DNA of 64,000 nucleotides from Bradyrhizobium sp. Arg816 (GTDB taxonomy: Bacteria > Pseudomonadota > Alphaproteobacteria > Rhizobiales > Xanthobacteraceae): the NCBI RefSeq assembly GCF_029989365.1, contig NZ_JAPRAQ010000003.1, positions 1-64,000 on the forward strand. Direction: 5' to 3'. Below, one piece after another: positions 11,255 through 20,341 of this stretch (its first letter is position 1; each line of letters opens with the position of its first letter). The notes beneath the pieces are model-generated. The model saw nothing but the letters and a program-made list of their open reading frames with translations, searched no databases and was not told the DNA's origin. The translations under genes were made by a program, and so were the position numbers.

Positions 11255-11913
11255 TCGCTGACCGCCAGTCGCTTCTCGCCGCGGCGGACGAGGATGGTCA
11301 GGGGGATCAGGATCGCCGCATAGGCGACCGCGACCGCGGTGTAGGTCTCCAGCGGCCGGTAGCTGTCATGGGCGGCGACCTGGCTCTGGTAGACGAGGTC
11401 GGGCACGGCGAGCACCGAAACCAGCGAGGTGTTCTTGAACTGGATGATCGACTGGTTCATCAGCGCCGGGATCATGCGCTTGATCGCCTGCGGCAGCACG
11501 ATGCGCCGCATGCTCTGCCCCGGCGTCATGCCGAGCGCGGCGCCGGCTTCGGACTGGCCCTTGTCGATCGAGATGATGCCGCCGCGGATGATCTCGGAAT
11601 AGAACGAGCCGCCATAGAGCGAGAGCGCGAGCGCCGAGGCCGTGATCGGCGTCATCTCGACGCCGGCGAGGATCGGTAGCGCGTAGTAGAACCAGATCAG
11701 TTGCACCAGGATCGGCGTGCAGCGGAACGCCTCGATGAAGGTGAGGGCGAGCAGGCGTACCGCCTTGAAGCGCGACAGGCTGCCGAACGCGCCGAACAGG
11801 CCGAAGACGAGACCGAGCACGACGATGACCACGGTGAAGCCGACGGTGACGCCGAGCCCGTTGAGAAAGAGCCAGCGATAGCTCCAGAGGATGCCGAAGT
11901 CCCACTGATACAT
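11251..11913 (-). CDS. Amino-acid-type ABC transporter permease
   Basis: A 220-residue integral membrane protein of the HisM/GlnP family with several hydrophobic segments and the EAA-loop motif that contacts the ATPase ([26 protein letters not shown]). The start at 11913 ([19 protein letters not shown]) fits the family N-terminus; the frame upstream of it is repeat sequence. Its stop overlaps the ATPase start. Only one permease gene is present, so it should work as a homodimer. Confidence 0.92.
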   Translation of the reverse strand: MYQWDFGILWSYRWLFLNGLGVTVGFTVVIVVLGLVFGLFGAFGSLSRFKAVRLLALTFIEAFRCTPILVQLIWFYYALPILAGVEMTPITASALALSLYGGSFYSEIIRGGIISIDKGQSEAGAALGMTPGQSMRRIVLPQAIKRMIPALMNQSIIQFKNTSLVSVLAVPDLVYQSQVAAHDSYRPLETYTAVAVAYAAILIPLTILVRRGEKRLAVSE

Positions 11914-11940
11914 GCGTATTCTTACTCGTCGTGGGGGTGC

Positions 11941-12020
11941 CGTCATTCCGGGGGCGCCCGAAGGGCGAGCCCGGAATCTCGAGATTCCGGGTTCGATGCT
12001 TCGCATCGCCCCGGAATGAC
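11941..12020. repeat. Long palindromic repeat, family B
   Basis: An 80-bp inverted repeat with ends GTCATTCCGG and CCGGAATGAC and a central GAATCTCGAGATTC palindrome. It separates the permease and substrate-binding-protein genes of one ABC operon, where it could act as an mRNA processing or stabilising hairpin. Confidence 0.75.
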
Positions 12021-12029
12021 AGTGGAAGC

Positions 12030-12878
12030 CTACAGCGAAACGCCCGGCGGAATGTCCGCTTCGGTCACGCCGACCAGCTCCATGTTGGTGATGATCGCGT
12101 TGCGGATGAAGCCGAGGCCCTTGTTGAAGTCGATCCAGGTGTTGACGTAGTCGCGGAAGGTCTTGTCGTTCTCGCGGCGGAAGCCGGCATTCGACGTGGT
12201 GGCGAAGATCGGAGTCGGCAGCACGAACTGGCCGAGCGAGGGATTCTTCTTCAGCACGGTCAGCGACAGCATGGTGATCAGGCACTGCGCGTCGACGCGG
12301 CCGGTTTGCAGCGCGGCGGTGGCATCGTCGGCGGTCTTCAGTCGCGAGATCTGCGCCTTCGGCGTCAGGCGGCTGACGACCTGGTCGTGCGACGAGCCCT
12401 GGTCGACGGCGATCTTGACGTCGGGCGAGTTCAGCTCGGCCCAGCTCTTCGGCTTGAAGTCCTTCTTGCAGAGGATGCCGAAGGCGTTGTTGAAGACCGG
12501 CACCGAGAAGTCGACCACCAGCGCGCGCTTCGGGGTCGGGTTGAGGCCGAAGAAGATGTCGATCTTGTTGGACTGCAGATCGAGCACCGAATTGCCCCAG
12601 GTGGTTTCGGTGATCTCGAGCTCGGCCTCCATGTCGTCGGCGAGCGCCTTGGCGATGTCGACGTAGAAGCCCTTCCACTGGCCGCTGGCGAGGTCCTTCA
12701 TGTAGTAGGGCGCGCCGCCGCCGACCGCGCCGATCCGCATCTTCTTGGTGCGGCGAATGCGGGCAAAGGTCGATTCGTTGGGATCCGCTGCGGTCTGCGC
12801 CACGGCCGGTGAGGCCAGCGTGGCCGCAGCCATCGCGCCAAGTCCGACAATCGATGCGACATCACGACGTGTAACCAT
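12030..12878 (-). CDS. Periplasmic amino-acid-type substrate-binding protein
   Basis: A 282-residue SBP_bac_3 family protein. The N-terminus MVTRRDVASIVGLGAMAAATL...ASPAVAQ is a signal peptide with a TRRD start that could be Tat-like. The mature part has the two-lobed binding fold (IGAVGGGAPYYMKD...GFYVDIAKALADDM...FFGLNPTPKRALVVDFS). It captures the ligand for the permease/ATPase pair downstream. ATG at 12878 is chosen to place the signal peptide at the N-terminus. The ligand is unknown; the adjacent MLE-type enzyme suggests an amino acid derivative or small carboxylate. As the most upstream gene, it should carry the operon promoter in its 5' region. Confidence 0.9.
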   Translation of the reverse strand: MVTRRDVASIVGLGAMAAATLASPAVAQTAADPNESTFARIRRTKKMRIGAVGGGAPYYMKDLASGQWKGFYVDIAKALADDMEAELEITETTWGNSVLDLQSNKIDIFFGLNPTPKRALVVDFSVPVFNNAFGILCKKDFKPKSWAELNSPDVKIAVDQGSSHDQVVSRLTPKAQISRLKTADDATAALQTGRVDAQCLITMLSLTVLKKNPSLGQFVLPTPIFATTSNAGFRRENDKTFRDYVNTWIDFNKGLGFIRNAIITNMELVGVTEADIPPGVSL

Positions 12879-13247
12879 TTTGAGGAATCGCTTTTCTGGT
12901 TGGATGAAGGTGTGTGGTTGATCTCGCGCGAAAAATTCACCCATCAATCGGCATCAGCCGGCTGAAAAATGCTCTGGATCCGATTTTCGCGCGCCCTTTG
13001 TTTCGGTTCCGGCAGGATTTCATAGAAAGGCGCTGCCGGGCGGGCCCTGTCAAGACTCGATTGCCTCGGGGATGTGCGGGGCCTCGAAGATGGGCAGGGA
13101 GCCTATCGGCCATGACGCTTTCCGAGGCGAACGGCCGCATCTGCACTTCGCGACATGCGTGCCGCGGCGATGCGCGAGGGAAGGCCCGGCGAGCGCGTCG
13201 GCTCGAGCTATTTTCGCGAGAAAATTGATAAGCTTCGGCGGTTCGCC
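12879..13247. other. Gene-free stretch upstream of the ABC operon
   Basis: About 370 bp between the binding-protein start and the catalase terminator. It must hold the ABC operon promoter (minus strand), but I see no clear -35/-10 pair or operator. The open frames across it have atypical Arg-rich translations and no ribosome-binding site. Confidence 0.5.
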
Positions 13248-13284
13248 TTAAAAATGCGAGCGGCGCCCTGTCGGCGCCGTTCGC
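13248..13284 (-). terminator. Intrinsic terminator of the catalase gene
   Basis: On the minus strand a 12-bp GC-rich stem (one A/G mismatch; loop of 5) at 13256-13284 is followed by ATTTTTAA at 13255-13248. It starts 25 bp after the catalase stop. Confidence 0.75.
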
Positions 13285-13308
13285 TGAGGTCAGTACGGAT
13301 CGGCCGAT

Positions 13309-14778
13309 CTATTCGGCGGCCTCGGCCCGAACAGTCGCCAGCCGCGTCAGCGCGTCGCGGACGCCCGCGCCATAGGCGGGATCGCCCTTGGTGCAGTTGG
13401 CGATGTGCCGTTCCTGGATCGGGATGGCAGCGGCGCCGACAGCGCGCGCCGTGTTGTCGAACAAGGCCTGCCGCTGGGCTGCGTTCATCTTGCGGAAGAG
13501 GTCGCCGGGCTGCCGATAGTGATCGTCGTCGATGCGGTGATCCCAATGCGCCGCTGCACCATCGATCTCGAGCGGCGGCTCGTTGAGATCGGGCTGATCC
13601 GTCCACTCGCCGCGGCTGTTCGGGAAATAGGTCGGCGTCCTCCCCTGATTGCCGTCGGTCCGCATTGCGCCATCGCGATGGTAGCTGTGATATGGACATT
13701 TCGGCGCGTTGACCGGAATTAGATGATGGTTGACGCCGAGGCGATAGCGCGCGGCGTCCCCGTAGGAGAACAGCCTCGCCTGCAGCATCTTGTCGGGCGA
13801 GAAGCCGATGCCCGGAACGACATGGGCCGGCGAGAAGGAGGCCTGTTCGACCTCGGCGAAGACGTTTTCCGGATTGCGGTTCAGCTCGAAATAGCCGACC
13901 TCGATCAGCGGGAAGTCCGCCTTCGGCCAGACCTTGGTCAGGTCGAACGGGTTGAAGGCGAACGCCTTGGCCTGGTCGTCGGTCATGATCTGCACGAACA
14001 TCGTCCAGCGCGGGAAATCGCCGCGTTCGATGCTCTCGAACAGGTCGCGCTGGTGCGTCTCGCGGTCCTTGCCGATGAGGGCTTCGGCCTCGGCGTCGGT
14101 CAGGTTTTCGATGCCCTGCTGCGTCCGGAAGTGAAACTTCACCCAGGTCCGCTCATTGGCGGAATTGATGAAGCTGTAGGTATGGCTGCCGAAGCCATGC
14201 ATGTGCCTGAAGCTTCTGGGAAGGCCGCGCTCGCTCATCACGATGGTGATCTGGTGCAGGGCCTCCGGCAGCAGCGTCCAGAAATCCCAATTGTTGTCGG
14301 CGCTGCGCATTCCGGTCCGGGGATCGCGCTTGATCGCATGATTGAGGTCGGGAAAGCGCAAGGGATCGCGGAAGAAGAACACGGGCGTGTTGTTGCCCAC
14401 CATGTCCCAATTGCCTTCCTCGGTGTAGAACTTGAGCGCAAAGCCGCGGATATCACGTTCGGCGTCGGCTGCGCCGCGCTCGCCGGCCACCGTCGAGAAA
14501 CGCGCGAACATCGGCGTCACCTTGCCGATCTCCGAGAAGATCTTCGCCTTGGTATAGCGGGAAATGTCGTGCGTGACCGTGAAGGTCCCGAAGGCGCCGG
14601 ATCCCTTGGCGTGCATGCGCCGCTCGGGAATCACCTCGCGATCGAAATGGGCGAGCTTCTCGATCAGCCAGACATCCTGCAGCAACGCGGGGCCGCGGCG
14701 GCCGGCGGTCATGATGTTGAGATTGTCGCTGACGGGAGCGCCCGTCGCGTGGGTCAAACGTTTCGACTGGTCGGTCAT
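13309..14778 (-). CDS. katA: Catalase (small-subunit, clade 3 type)
   Basis: A 489-residue haem catalase that dismutates hydrogen peroxide. The distal His is H56 ([14 protein letters not shown]), the distal Asn lies in [13 protein letters not shown] (129-130), and the proximal haem ligand is Y339 ([14 protein letters not shown]). The length fits small-subunit catalases, which bind NADPH and have no C-terminal flavodoxin-like domain. ATG at 14778 matches the usual N-terminus ([19 protein letters not shown]). An intrinsic terminator follows. The HD-domain gene lies 118 bp upstream on the same strand. The symbol katA is by convention for this clade. Confidence 0.95.
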   Translation of the reverse strand: MTDQSKRLTHATGAPVSDNLNIMTAGRRGPALLQDVWLIEKLAHFDREVIPERRMHAKGSGAFGTFTVTHDISRYTKAKIFSEIGKVTPMFARFSTVAGERGAADAERDIRGFALKFYTEEGNWDMVGNNTPVFFFRDPLRFPDLNHAIKRDPRTGMRSADNNWDFWTLLPEALHQITIVMSERGLPRSFRHMHGFGSHTYSFINSANERTWVKFHFRTQQGIENLTDAEAEALIGKDRETHQRDLFESIERGDFPRWTMFVQIMTDDQAKAFAFNPFDLTKVWPKADFPLIEVGYFELNRNPENVFAEVEQASFSPAHVVPGIGFSPDKMLQARLFSYGDAARYRLGVNHHLIPVNAPKCPYHSYHRDGAMRTDGNQGRTPTYFPNSRGEWTDQPDLNEPPLEIDGAAAHWDHRIDDDHYRQPGDLFRKMNAAQRQALFDNTARAVGAAAIPIQERHIANCTKGDPAYGAGVRDALTRLATVRAEAAE

Positions 14779-14896
14779 GGGATATTCCTGAGTCTGGGGT
14801 CGTTGTTGGGTGCGGCTGCCCAAGTACGAATTCTCACAATCGCACGTCGCCGCACGTGTCGATTTCCGGATCGCACGGTGCTTGCGCGAATGCCGG

Positions 14897-15538
14897 TCAG
14901 CCGTGCCAATGCGAATTGCGGATGACGCTGCAGAAATTGCCGCGATGGAAATGCGGCTCCTTGTCGGCGATGACGTCGGCCTTGACGTTGCCGAAGGTCG
15001 TATCCGACCGATGCTTGATGCCGTCATAGAAGGCCTGGATGATATCTTCCTTGAAATGCGCAGTGCGCGGAAACGCCTTCACCACCGCCTCGCGCTCCGC
15101 GTCGGAGTATTCGCTGTAGGTAAGCCCGAGCACGTCCATCTCGACGCCCGCGGTCACCAGCGCGACGACGGAGTGCATATGCTCCGGCACGCCCGGCGTG
15201 GTGTGCAGGGCGATCGCGGTCCAGACCGTGTAGGCGTCGGCTTCCGAAATGCCGTGGCTGCGCAGGAAGTCGCGCGCGGCGTGCGCGCCGTCGACCTCGA
15301 ACCGCTCGTGCTGGCTGCCATGGCCCGGCATCAGGCCGATGTCGTGAAACATGGCGCCGGCGTAAAGCAGCTCGCGGTCGAATGTCAGTCCGCGGCGGAC
15401 GCCGGCCATCGCTCCGAACTGGTAGACGCGGCTGGAATGGTTGAACAGCAAATCCGTTTCGGTATCGCGGATGTATTCGGTGATGGCACGCGCCAGCTTG
15501 CTGTCGGGGATGACGGCGACCTCGGTGATTTCTGACAT
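14897..15538 (-). CDS. HD-domain hydrolase (cyanamide hydratase-like)
   Basis: A 213-residue HD-superfamily protein. The metal-binding residues are visible: H34 ([13 protein letters not shown]), H65-D66 (MFHDIGL) and later histidines in [13 protein letters not shown]. The overall pattern recalls the cyanamide hydratase/Ddi2-like HD group rather than c-di-GMP or (p)ppGpp hydrolases, but the substrate is not known. It is divergent from a GlxA-type regulator across 103 bp with palindromes, so that regulator may control it and possibly the catalase downstream. Confidence 0.8.
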   Translation of the reverse strand: MSEITEVAVIPDSKLARAITEYIRDTETDLLFNHSSRVYQFGAMAGVRRGLTFDRELLYAGAMFHDIGLMPGHGSQHERFEVDGAHAARDFLRSHGISEADAYTVWTAIALHTTPGVPEHMHSVVALVTAGVEMDVLGLTYSEYSDAEREAVVKAFPRTAHFKEDIIQAFYDGIKHRSDTTFGNVKADVIADKEPHFHRGNFCSVIRNSHWHG

Positions 15539-15584
15539 GAGCAGCTCCTGAAATTTGGGTCGCCCGCACTGTAAATCCGGGCTA

Positions 15585-15625
15585 TTTTGTCTTAAATCGA
15601 CGTAACACGTCTAAAACGGACAAAT
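15585..15625. promoter_or_regulatory. Candidate operator between HD gene and GlxA regulator
   Basis: A perfect GACGT-aac-ACGTC palindrome (15599-15611) sits inside a wider TTTTGTC (15585-15591) / GACAAAT (15619-15625) inverted repeat, in the short divergent promoter region. The AraC-type regulator next to it is the natural candidate to bind here. Confidence 0.4.
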
Positions 15626-15641
15626 CCGGATCGAGGCGGAC

Positions 15642-16643
15642 ATGGGCGCAAAGCCGAAACCAAGGACGGTTGTGATCGTGGCGCTGCCAGGCGTGCAGCT
15701 GCTCGATGTCGCAGGGCCGCTCGACGTGTTCGCCGAGGCAAACGTCCAGGCCGGCTATCCGGCCTATGCGCTGTTCGTGGCGGGCGCGGAGCCGGGGCCG
15801 ATCCGCAGTTCCTCAGGTATCCGGCTGATGCCTGATCGAATCGTCGACCGCGACTTCCAGGAGCCCATCGACACCTTGCTGGTGGCGGGATGCCCGAACG
15901 CGGCCGAAGTCCCGGCGGACGGGAGCGTGATCGACTGGCTGCGGCGGCGGGCTTCGCGGACCCGCAGATTCGGCTCGGTGTGCAGCGGGGCCTTCTTCCT
16001 TGCCGCCGCCGGTCTCCTTGATGGCAGGCGGGTTACGACGCATTGGGCGGTCGCGGACATGCTGGCCGGCAAATTCCCGTCGGTCACCGTGGACAAGGAT
16101 GCCATCTACGTCACCGACGGCAAGCTCCGCACGGCCGCCGGCGTGACCGCGGGGCTCGACCTCGCGCTGGCACTGGTCGAGGAGGATCTCGGTCGCGACA
16201 CGGCCATGAAGGTCGCAAGCCAGCTCGTGATGTTCTTCAAGCGCCCGGGTGGACAGATGCAGTTCACCCGCAAGGGCGCGGCTGTTCCTGCCGGCCGCGC
16301 CGCGTTGCAGGAGCTGCAGCGCTGGGTCGCCGCCAACCCCTCGCTCGACCACAGCGTTGCCAGCCTGGCGACACGCATGGAGCTCAGCCCGAGGCACTTT
16401 GCGCGGCTGTTCCGCGCCGAGGTGGGCGTCACGCCTGCGACCTGGGTCGAGGAAGCCCGCGTCAATGCAGCGAGGCGGCTGCTCGAGTTTGGCAATGAAG
16501 CCCCGAAGCAGGTGGCGCTCCATTGTGGCTTCGCCGATGCCGACACGCTGCGTCGCGCGTTCAATCGTCACGTCGGCGTGACGCCCGCCGAGTATCGCAA
16601 GCGGTTTGCGCGAATCACGGAGGTTCCAGGTCGGCAACACTGA
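15642..16643 (+). CDS. GlxA-family transcriptional regulator (DJ-1/PfpI + AraC HTH)
   Basis: A 333-residue two-domain regulator. Residues about 9-190 form a DJ-1/PfpI (glutamine amidotransferase-like) sensor domain with the nucleophile-elbow Cys C114 (SVCSGAFFLAAAG). Residues about 225-325 form an AraC double helix-turn-helix (SVASLATRMELSPRHFARLFR...VALHCGFADADTLRRAFNRHVGVTP). Family members activate catabolic genes in response to small metabolites. It is divergent from the HD hydrolase and catalase genes, its probable targets. Confidence 0.92.
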   Translation: MGAKPKPRTVVIVALPGVQLLDVAGPLDVFAEANVQAGYPAYALFVAGAEPGPIRSSSGIRLMPDRIVDRDFQEPIDTLLVAGCPNAAEVPADGSVIDWLRRRASRTRRFGSVCSGAFFLAAAGLLDGRRVTTHWAVADMLAGKFPSVTVDKDAIYVTDGKLRTAAGVTAGLDLALALVEEDLGRDTAMKVASQLVMFFKRPGGQMQFTRKGAAVPAGRAALQELQRWVAANPSLDHSVASLATRMELSPRHFARLFRAEVGVTPATWVEEARVNAARRLLEFGNEAPKQVALHCGFADADTLRRAFNRHVGVTPAEYRKRFARITEVPGRQH

Positions 16644-16713
16644 GCTGGCTTCCGCGTTCAAATGGGCCGGCGGGGGCCGTCCAGCGGGGTGTGCGGGACC
16701 CACGGATAGCCGC

Positions 16714-16743
16714 TTGCTTTCCCGACCTTTTGGCCCCAAATAG
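16714..16743 (+). promoter_or_regulatory. Candidate promoter of the SRP RNA gene
   Basis: TTGCTT (16714-16719), an 18-bp spacer and AAATAG (16738-16743) end 5 bp before the predicted RNA 5' end. The boxes match the sigma-70 consensus only moderately. Confidence 0.35.
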
Positions 16744-16748
16744 GGACC

Positions 16749-16845
16749 GGGAGATTGGCGGTGGACGAGCCACTCGCCAACCGGGTCAGGTCCGGAAGGA
16801 AGCAGCCCTAACGAGGTCCGGATCGGGTCGCTCGTCAGTCTCCTA
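16749..16845 (+). ncRNA. ffs: Signal recognition particle RNA, small bacterial (4.5S) type
   Basis: The conserved domain IV core GTCAGGTCCGGAAGGAAGCA is present with its GGAA tetraloop and asymmetric loop. The ends pair (GGAGATT at 16750-16756 with AGTCTCC at 16837-16843), giving a hairpin of about 97 nt. A T-rich run follows at 16850-16854. The RNA binds Ffh to target membrane proteins. The ffs-dnaX-ybaB-recR order is familiar in alphaproteobacteria. Confidence 0.93.
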
Positions 16846-16940
16846 CCTGTTTTTCCGAGCGAATTGCGCCGGCGGGCTTCCCGCCAGCGCGCTCCTTTCC
16901 GCAATAGCAGGGCGAAAGACATTCCATTGCGGATCGACCG

Positions 16941-18779
16941 ATGACCGACGCTGGCGCCCCTCCCAACCCCGACAGCGCCGGCCAGGCTAGCACGCCCTAC
17001 CGGGTGCTGGCGCGCAAATACCGGCCCTCCAGCTTCGACGATCTGATCGGCCAGGAGGCCGTGGTCCGCACCGTCTCGAACGCGTTCGAGACCGGGCGCA
17101 TTCCGCAGGCCTGGATCCTCACCGGCGTCCGCGGCGTCGGCAAGACCACCACCGCGCGTATTCTGGCCCGTGCGCTCAACTACGAGATGCCTGACGGATC
17201 GGTGAAGGGCCCGACCATCCACATGCCGACCCTGGGCGTGCACTGCCAGGCGATCATGGAAAGCCGGCACATGGACGTGCTGGAGATGGACGCCGCCTCG
17301 CACACCGGCGTCGACGACGTCCGCCAGATCAATGACAGCGTGCGCTACGCGCCGGCCAGCGCGCGCTACAAGGTCTACATCATCGACGAAGTCCACATGC
17401 TGTCGACGGCGGCGTTCAACGCCTTCCTGAAGACGCTGGAGGAACCGCCGGAGCACGCCAAATTCGTGTTCGCGACCACCGAGATCCGCAAGGTTCCGGT
17501 GACTGTGCTGTCGCGCTGCCAGCGTTTTGACCTGCGCCGGGTCGAGGCCGACGTGCTGATGAAGCACCTCGCCAATATCGCGGCGAAGGAGAGCGTCGAG
17601 ATCGAGCCCGAGGCGCTCGGCATCATCGCGCGCGCCGCGGAAGGCTCGGTGCGCGACTCTCTGTCGCTGCTCGACCAGGCGATCGCACACGCGGCAGGCA
17701 CCGTGAAGGCGGATGCGGTCAGGCAGATGCTTGGGCTCGCCGACCGCACCCGCGTCATCGACCTGTTCGATTCGCTGGCGCGCGGCGACATCGCGAGCGC
17801 CTTCAGGGAGTTCCGCGACCAGTACGACGTCGGCGCCGATCCGATCGTCGTGCTGTCGGACCTCGCCGAGTTCGTCAATTTCGTCACCCGCGTGAAGATC
17901 GTGCCGGCGACCGCCGACAACGTCGCCTATGGCGAGACCGAGCGCGTGCGCGCGCGGGATTTCGCCTCGAAGATCTCGATGCGCGTGCTGTCGCGGATGT
18001 GGCAGATGCTGCTCAAGGGCATCACCGAGGTGCAGGCCGCGACGCGCCCCGCAGCGGCCGCCGAAATGGTGCTGGTGCGCATCGCCTATGTCGCCGACCT
18101 GCCGACGCCCGACGAAGCGATCAAGATGCTGGAGCAGAACGGCGGCGGCTCGCCGGTCGTGGGGGGCGGAAGTGCCGCACGCAGCGGCGCGCCGGGTGCA
18201 CCGGTGGCCTCCGCGGCGCCGGTTGCCTCGGCTGCACCCATGCGCGCACCGACCTCGTCACCGGCCGGGTTCGGCGGCGGCGCTGCCCGGCCGCAGATGG
18301 CCGCGCCCGCGCCGGATCCGCAAGCGGCCGCACCCCAACTGCGCATCACGAGCTTCACCCAGCTCGTCGCGGTCGCCGGGCAGAAGCGCGATCTCATGAC
18401 CAAGGGCGCGCTCGAAGGCGACATGCGCCTCGTTCGTTTCGAGGAGGGCCGGCTGGAAGTCGCGCTCGAGCCCAACGCCTCCAAGACCATGATTTCGGAG
18501 CTCGCGCGAAAATTCGAGCTCTGGACCGGCCGGCGCTGGACCGTGATCGTCTCCAACGAGCAGGGCCAGCCGACGCTGCGTTCGGTGAGCCAGGCGGCGA
18601 AGCAGGAACATGCGCGCTCCGCCGAAGCCGATCCGCGCGTGCAGGAGGTGCTGTCGCGTTTTCCCGGTGCGAAGGTCGTCGAGGTCCGCAGGCTTGCCCC
18701 CGAGGCGCCGGAAACCAATATGAATGCGGACTATGGCAGTGACGATCCGCCCGATGGTTCCGACGGCGACGATCTCTGA
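16941..18779 (+). CDS. dnaX: DNA polymerase III subunit gamma/tau
   Basis: A 612-residue clamp-loader ATPase. Walker A is GVRGVGKTT (62-70), Walker B/DEXH is IIDEVHML (around 149-152), the sensor 1 region is [26 protein letters not shown], and domain III follows. A Gly/Ala/Pro-rich linker (about 405-455) leads to a tau-type C-terminal domain. The usual four-Cys zinc module after Walker A is missing: residues 81-110 retain only C102 ([15 protein letters not shown]). I found no poly-A slippery heptamer of the E. coli kind, so a separate gamma product is not supported. It is followed after 23 bp by ybaB. Confidence 0.95.
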   Translation: MTDAGAPPNPDSAGQASTPYRVLARKYRPSSFDDLIGQEAVVRTVSNAFETGRIPQAWILTGVRGVGKTTTARILARALNYEMPDGSVKGPTIHMPTLGVHCQAIMESRHMDVLEMDAASHTGVDDVRQINDSVRYAPASARYKVYIIDEVHMLSTAAFNAFLKTLEEPPEHAKFVFATTEIRKVPVTVLSRCQRFDLRRVEADVLMKHLANIAAKESVEIEPEALGIIARAAEGSVRDSLSLLDQAIAHAAGTVKADAVRQMLGLADRTRVIDLFDSLARGDIASAFREFRDQYDVGADPIVVLSDLAEFVNFVTRVKIVPATADNVAYGETERVRARDFASKISMRVLSRMWQMLLKGITEVQAATRPAAAAEMVLVRIAYVADLPTPDEAIKMLEQNGGGSPVVGGGSAARSGAPGAPVASAAPVASAAPMRAPTSSPAGFGGGAARPQMAAPAPDPQAAAPQLRITSFTQLVAVAGQKRDLMTKGALEGDMRLVRFEEGRLEVALEPNASKTMISELARKFELWTGRRWTVIVSNEQGQPTLRSVSQAAKQEHARSAEADPRVQEVLSRFPGAKVVEVRRLAPEAPETNMNADYGSDDPPDGSDGDDL

Positions 18780-18802
18780 TTCGGTTATCGAGGACAGCAC
18801 CG

Positions 18803-19123
18803 ATGGTCGATATTTTCGGCATGATGAAGCAGGCGCAGCAGCTGCAATCCAAGATGCAGGAGATGCAGGATCAGCTCTCCAACGTCGAGGTCGAAGGCAT
18901 CTCCGGCGGCGGGCTCGTCGCCGTGCGCATGACCGCGAAGATGGACGTGAAGGGCATCAAGATCGATCCCTCGCTGATGAAGCCGGAGGAGCGCGAGGTG
19001 CTCGAGGACCTGCTCGTCACCGCCCTCGGCGATGCCCGCCGCAAGGCCGAGACGGCCGTGCAGGAGAAGATGCAGGCGCTTACGGGCGGGCTCAGCCTGC
19101 CGCCGGGTATGTTCGGCCAATAA
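18803..19123 (+). CDS. YbaB/EbfC nucleoid-associated protein
   Basis: A 106-residue DNA-binding protein of the YbaB family. The start [25 protein letters not shown] is the helical dimerisation region, and [25 protein letters not shown] is the conserved C-terminal helix. It sits between dnaX and recR, 1 bp before the recR start codon, as in many bacteria. The exact role is unknown (nucleoid organisation or regulation). Confidence 0.94.
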   Translation: MVDIFGMMKQAQQLQSKMQEMQDQLSNVEVEGISGGGLVAVRMTAKMDVKGIKIDPSLMKPEEREVLEDLLVTALGDARRKAETAVQEKMQALTGGLSLPPGMFGQ

Positions 19124-19124
19124 G

Positions 19125-19727
19125 ATGGGTTCGGTTGCAGGTCCCGAAATCGAGCGGCTGGTCCAGCTCCTCGCACGGCTGCCGGGCTTGGGCCCGCGCT
19201 CCGCGCGGCGTGCGGCGCTGCATCTGATCAAGAAGCGCGAAGCGCTGATGATGCCGCTGTCCTCGGCCCTGCAGGTCGCGCTCGACAAGGTCCAGGTCTG
19301 CAAGACCTGCGGCAACATCGACACGCAAAATCCCTGCACGGTCTGCACCGATCCGAAGCGCGATCCCACCATCATCGTCGTCGTCGCCGATGTCGCCGAC
19401 CTCTGGGCGCTGGAACGGGCCAATGCGACCCAGGGGCGCTATCACGTGCTGGGCGCGACCTTGTCGCCGCTCGACGGCGTCGGCCCGCAGGATCTCACCA
19501 TCGACGCGCTGGTCGCGCGCGCGCATGCTGCCGAGGTGCACGAAATCATCCTGGCGCTGAACGCGACGGTCGACGGCCAGACCACGGCGCACTACATCAC
19601 CGACCTGCTTCAGGACGCCAACGTAAAAGTAACCCGGCTGGCCCATGGTGTGCCGGTCGGTGGCGAGCTTGATTTTCTCGACGAAGGTACGCTATCGGCC
19701 GCCATGCGGCAGCGGACCCTGTTCTAG
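19125..19727 (+). CDS. recR: Recombination mediator protein RecR
   Basis: A 200-residue protein. The N-terminal helix-hairpin-helix [16 protein letters not shown] is followed by a zinc finger with C59, C62, C71 and C74 and a Toprim domain ([13 protein letters not shown]...[15 protein letters not shown]). RecR works with RecO (and RecF) to load RecA on gapped DNA. ATG at 19125, immediately after the ybaB stop, is chosen over upstream alternatives inside ybaB, because the family N-terminus is short and the gene order implies coupling. Confidence 0.96.
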   Translation: MGSVAGPEIERLVQLLARLPGLGPRSARRAALHLIKKREALMMPLSSALQVALDKVQVCKTCGNIDTQNPCTVCTDPKRDPTIIVVVADVADLWALERANATQGRYHVLGATLSPLDGVGPQDLTIDALVARAHAAEVHEIILALNATVDGQTTAHYITDLLQDANVKVTRLAHGVPVGGELDFLDEGTLSAAMRQRTLF

Positions 19728-19753
19728 CCATCCAGACTTACGGAACGGACGAC

Positions 19754-20191
19754 ATGACGAAACTTTTCGCCACACGATCGGCTTTGGTCGCGACGATGAT
19801 GCTGCTGGCGACCCCGGCCATCTCCGCGCAGCAGGACGACGGGGCGCCGCCACCGCCGAAGCCCGGCAAGCCGATCAGTGCCGGCGAGGTGCTCTCGGGC
19901 GAATTGAACGCAATGAAGGTGCGCGACGTCAAGAACGTCGGCAAGCGGATTGCGATGTACCAGATCACCTCGGAGCCGCGTCGACTGCCGGCGCCGAACG
20001 GGCTGTGCAATCTCGAGACCGGCCCCGAGACGTTCCAGCTCGTCACCTCGAGCGACGCGCAGGCCACGCAGCTGAAATCGTTTGTCGGCAAGGAGATCTC
20101 GGTCAAGGTCGACGAAGTCGCCTGCGCCAGCGATCCCGGCCAGATGAGCGAAGCCGTGATCACGAAGTGGAGCCTGATCAGGAAGCAGTAG
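19754..20191 (+). CDS. Exported hypothetical protein
   Basis: A 145-residue protein with a clear signal peptide (MTKLFATRSALVATMMLLAT...AISAQ, cleavage near residue 25), a Pro-rich linker (APPPPKPGKP) and a small globular part with two Cys (NGLCNLET, VACASDPG). These could form a disulfide in the periplasm. I do not recognise a named family. It lies 26 bp after recR on the same strand and could be read through from it. A family A repeat follows the stop. Confidence 0.75.
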   Translation: MTKLFATRSALVATMMLLATPAISAQQDDGAPPPPKPGKPISAGEVLSGELNAMKVRDVKNVGKRIAMYQITSEPRRLPAPNGLCNLETGPETFQLVTSSDAQATQLKSFVGKEISVKVDEVACASDPGQMSEAVITKWSLIRKQ

Positions 20192-20228
20192 GGGGGCGAA
20201 AATATCGACGTCGTCTCCACGATTCCGG

Positions 20229-20331
20229 TGTCGTCGCCCGGCTTGACCGGGCGACCCAGTACGCCGCGGCAGCTGTGATGAACCTCGATGTCTCTGGAAT
20301 ACTGGATCGCCCGCTTTCGCGGGCGATGACC
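20229..20331. repeat. REPIN-like palindromic repeat, family A (copy 3)
   Basis: The left arm (GTCGCCCGG...CCGGGCGAC) is nearly identical over its first 33 bp to both arms around the GIY-YIG gene at 21745-22143. The right arm is CGCCCGC/GCGGGCG. It lies between the convergent exported-protein and AmpG-like genes. Confidence 0.8.
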
Positions 20332-20341
20332 AAGACCGGGA

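Noticed and set aside
12914..13228. 104-codon plus-strand frame in the gap before catalase
   Set aside because: Arg/Cys-rich translation without RBS or family pattern; it crosses the ABC operon promoter area.
15813..17690. 625-codon minus-strand frame across the GlxA gene, SRP RNA and dnaX
   Set aside because: It would overlap three well-supported features; no motif or RBS.
16941..18779. Programmed frameshift for a gamma form of DnaX
   Set aside because: No A-AAA-AAG-type slippery site or following hairpin was seen in the linker region.
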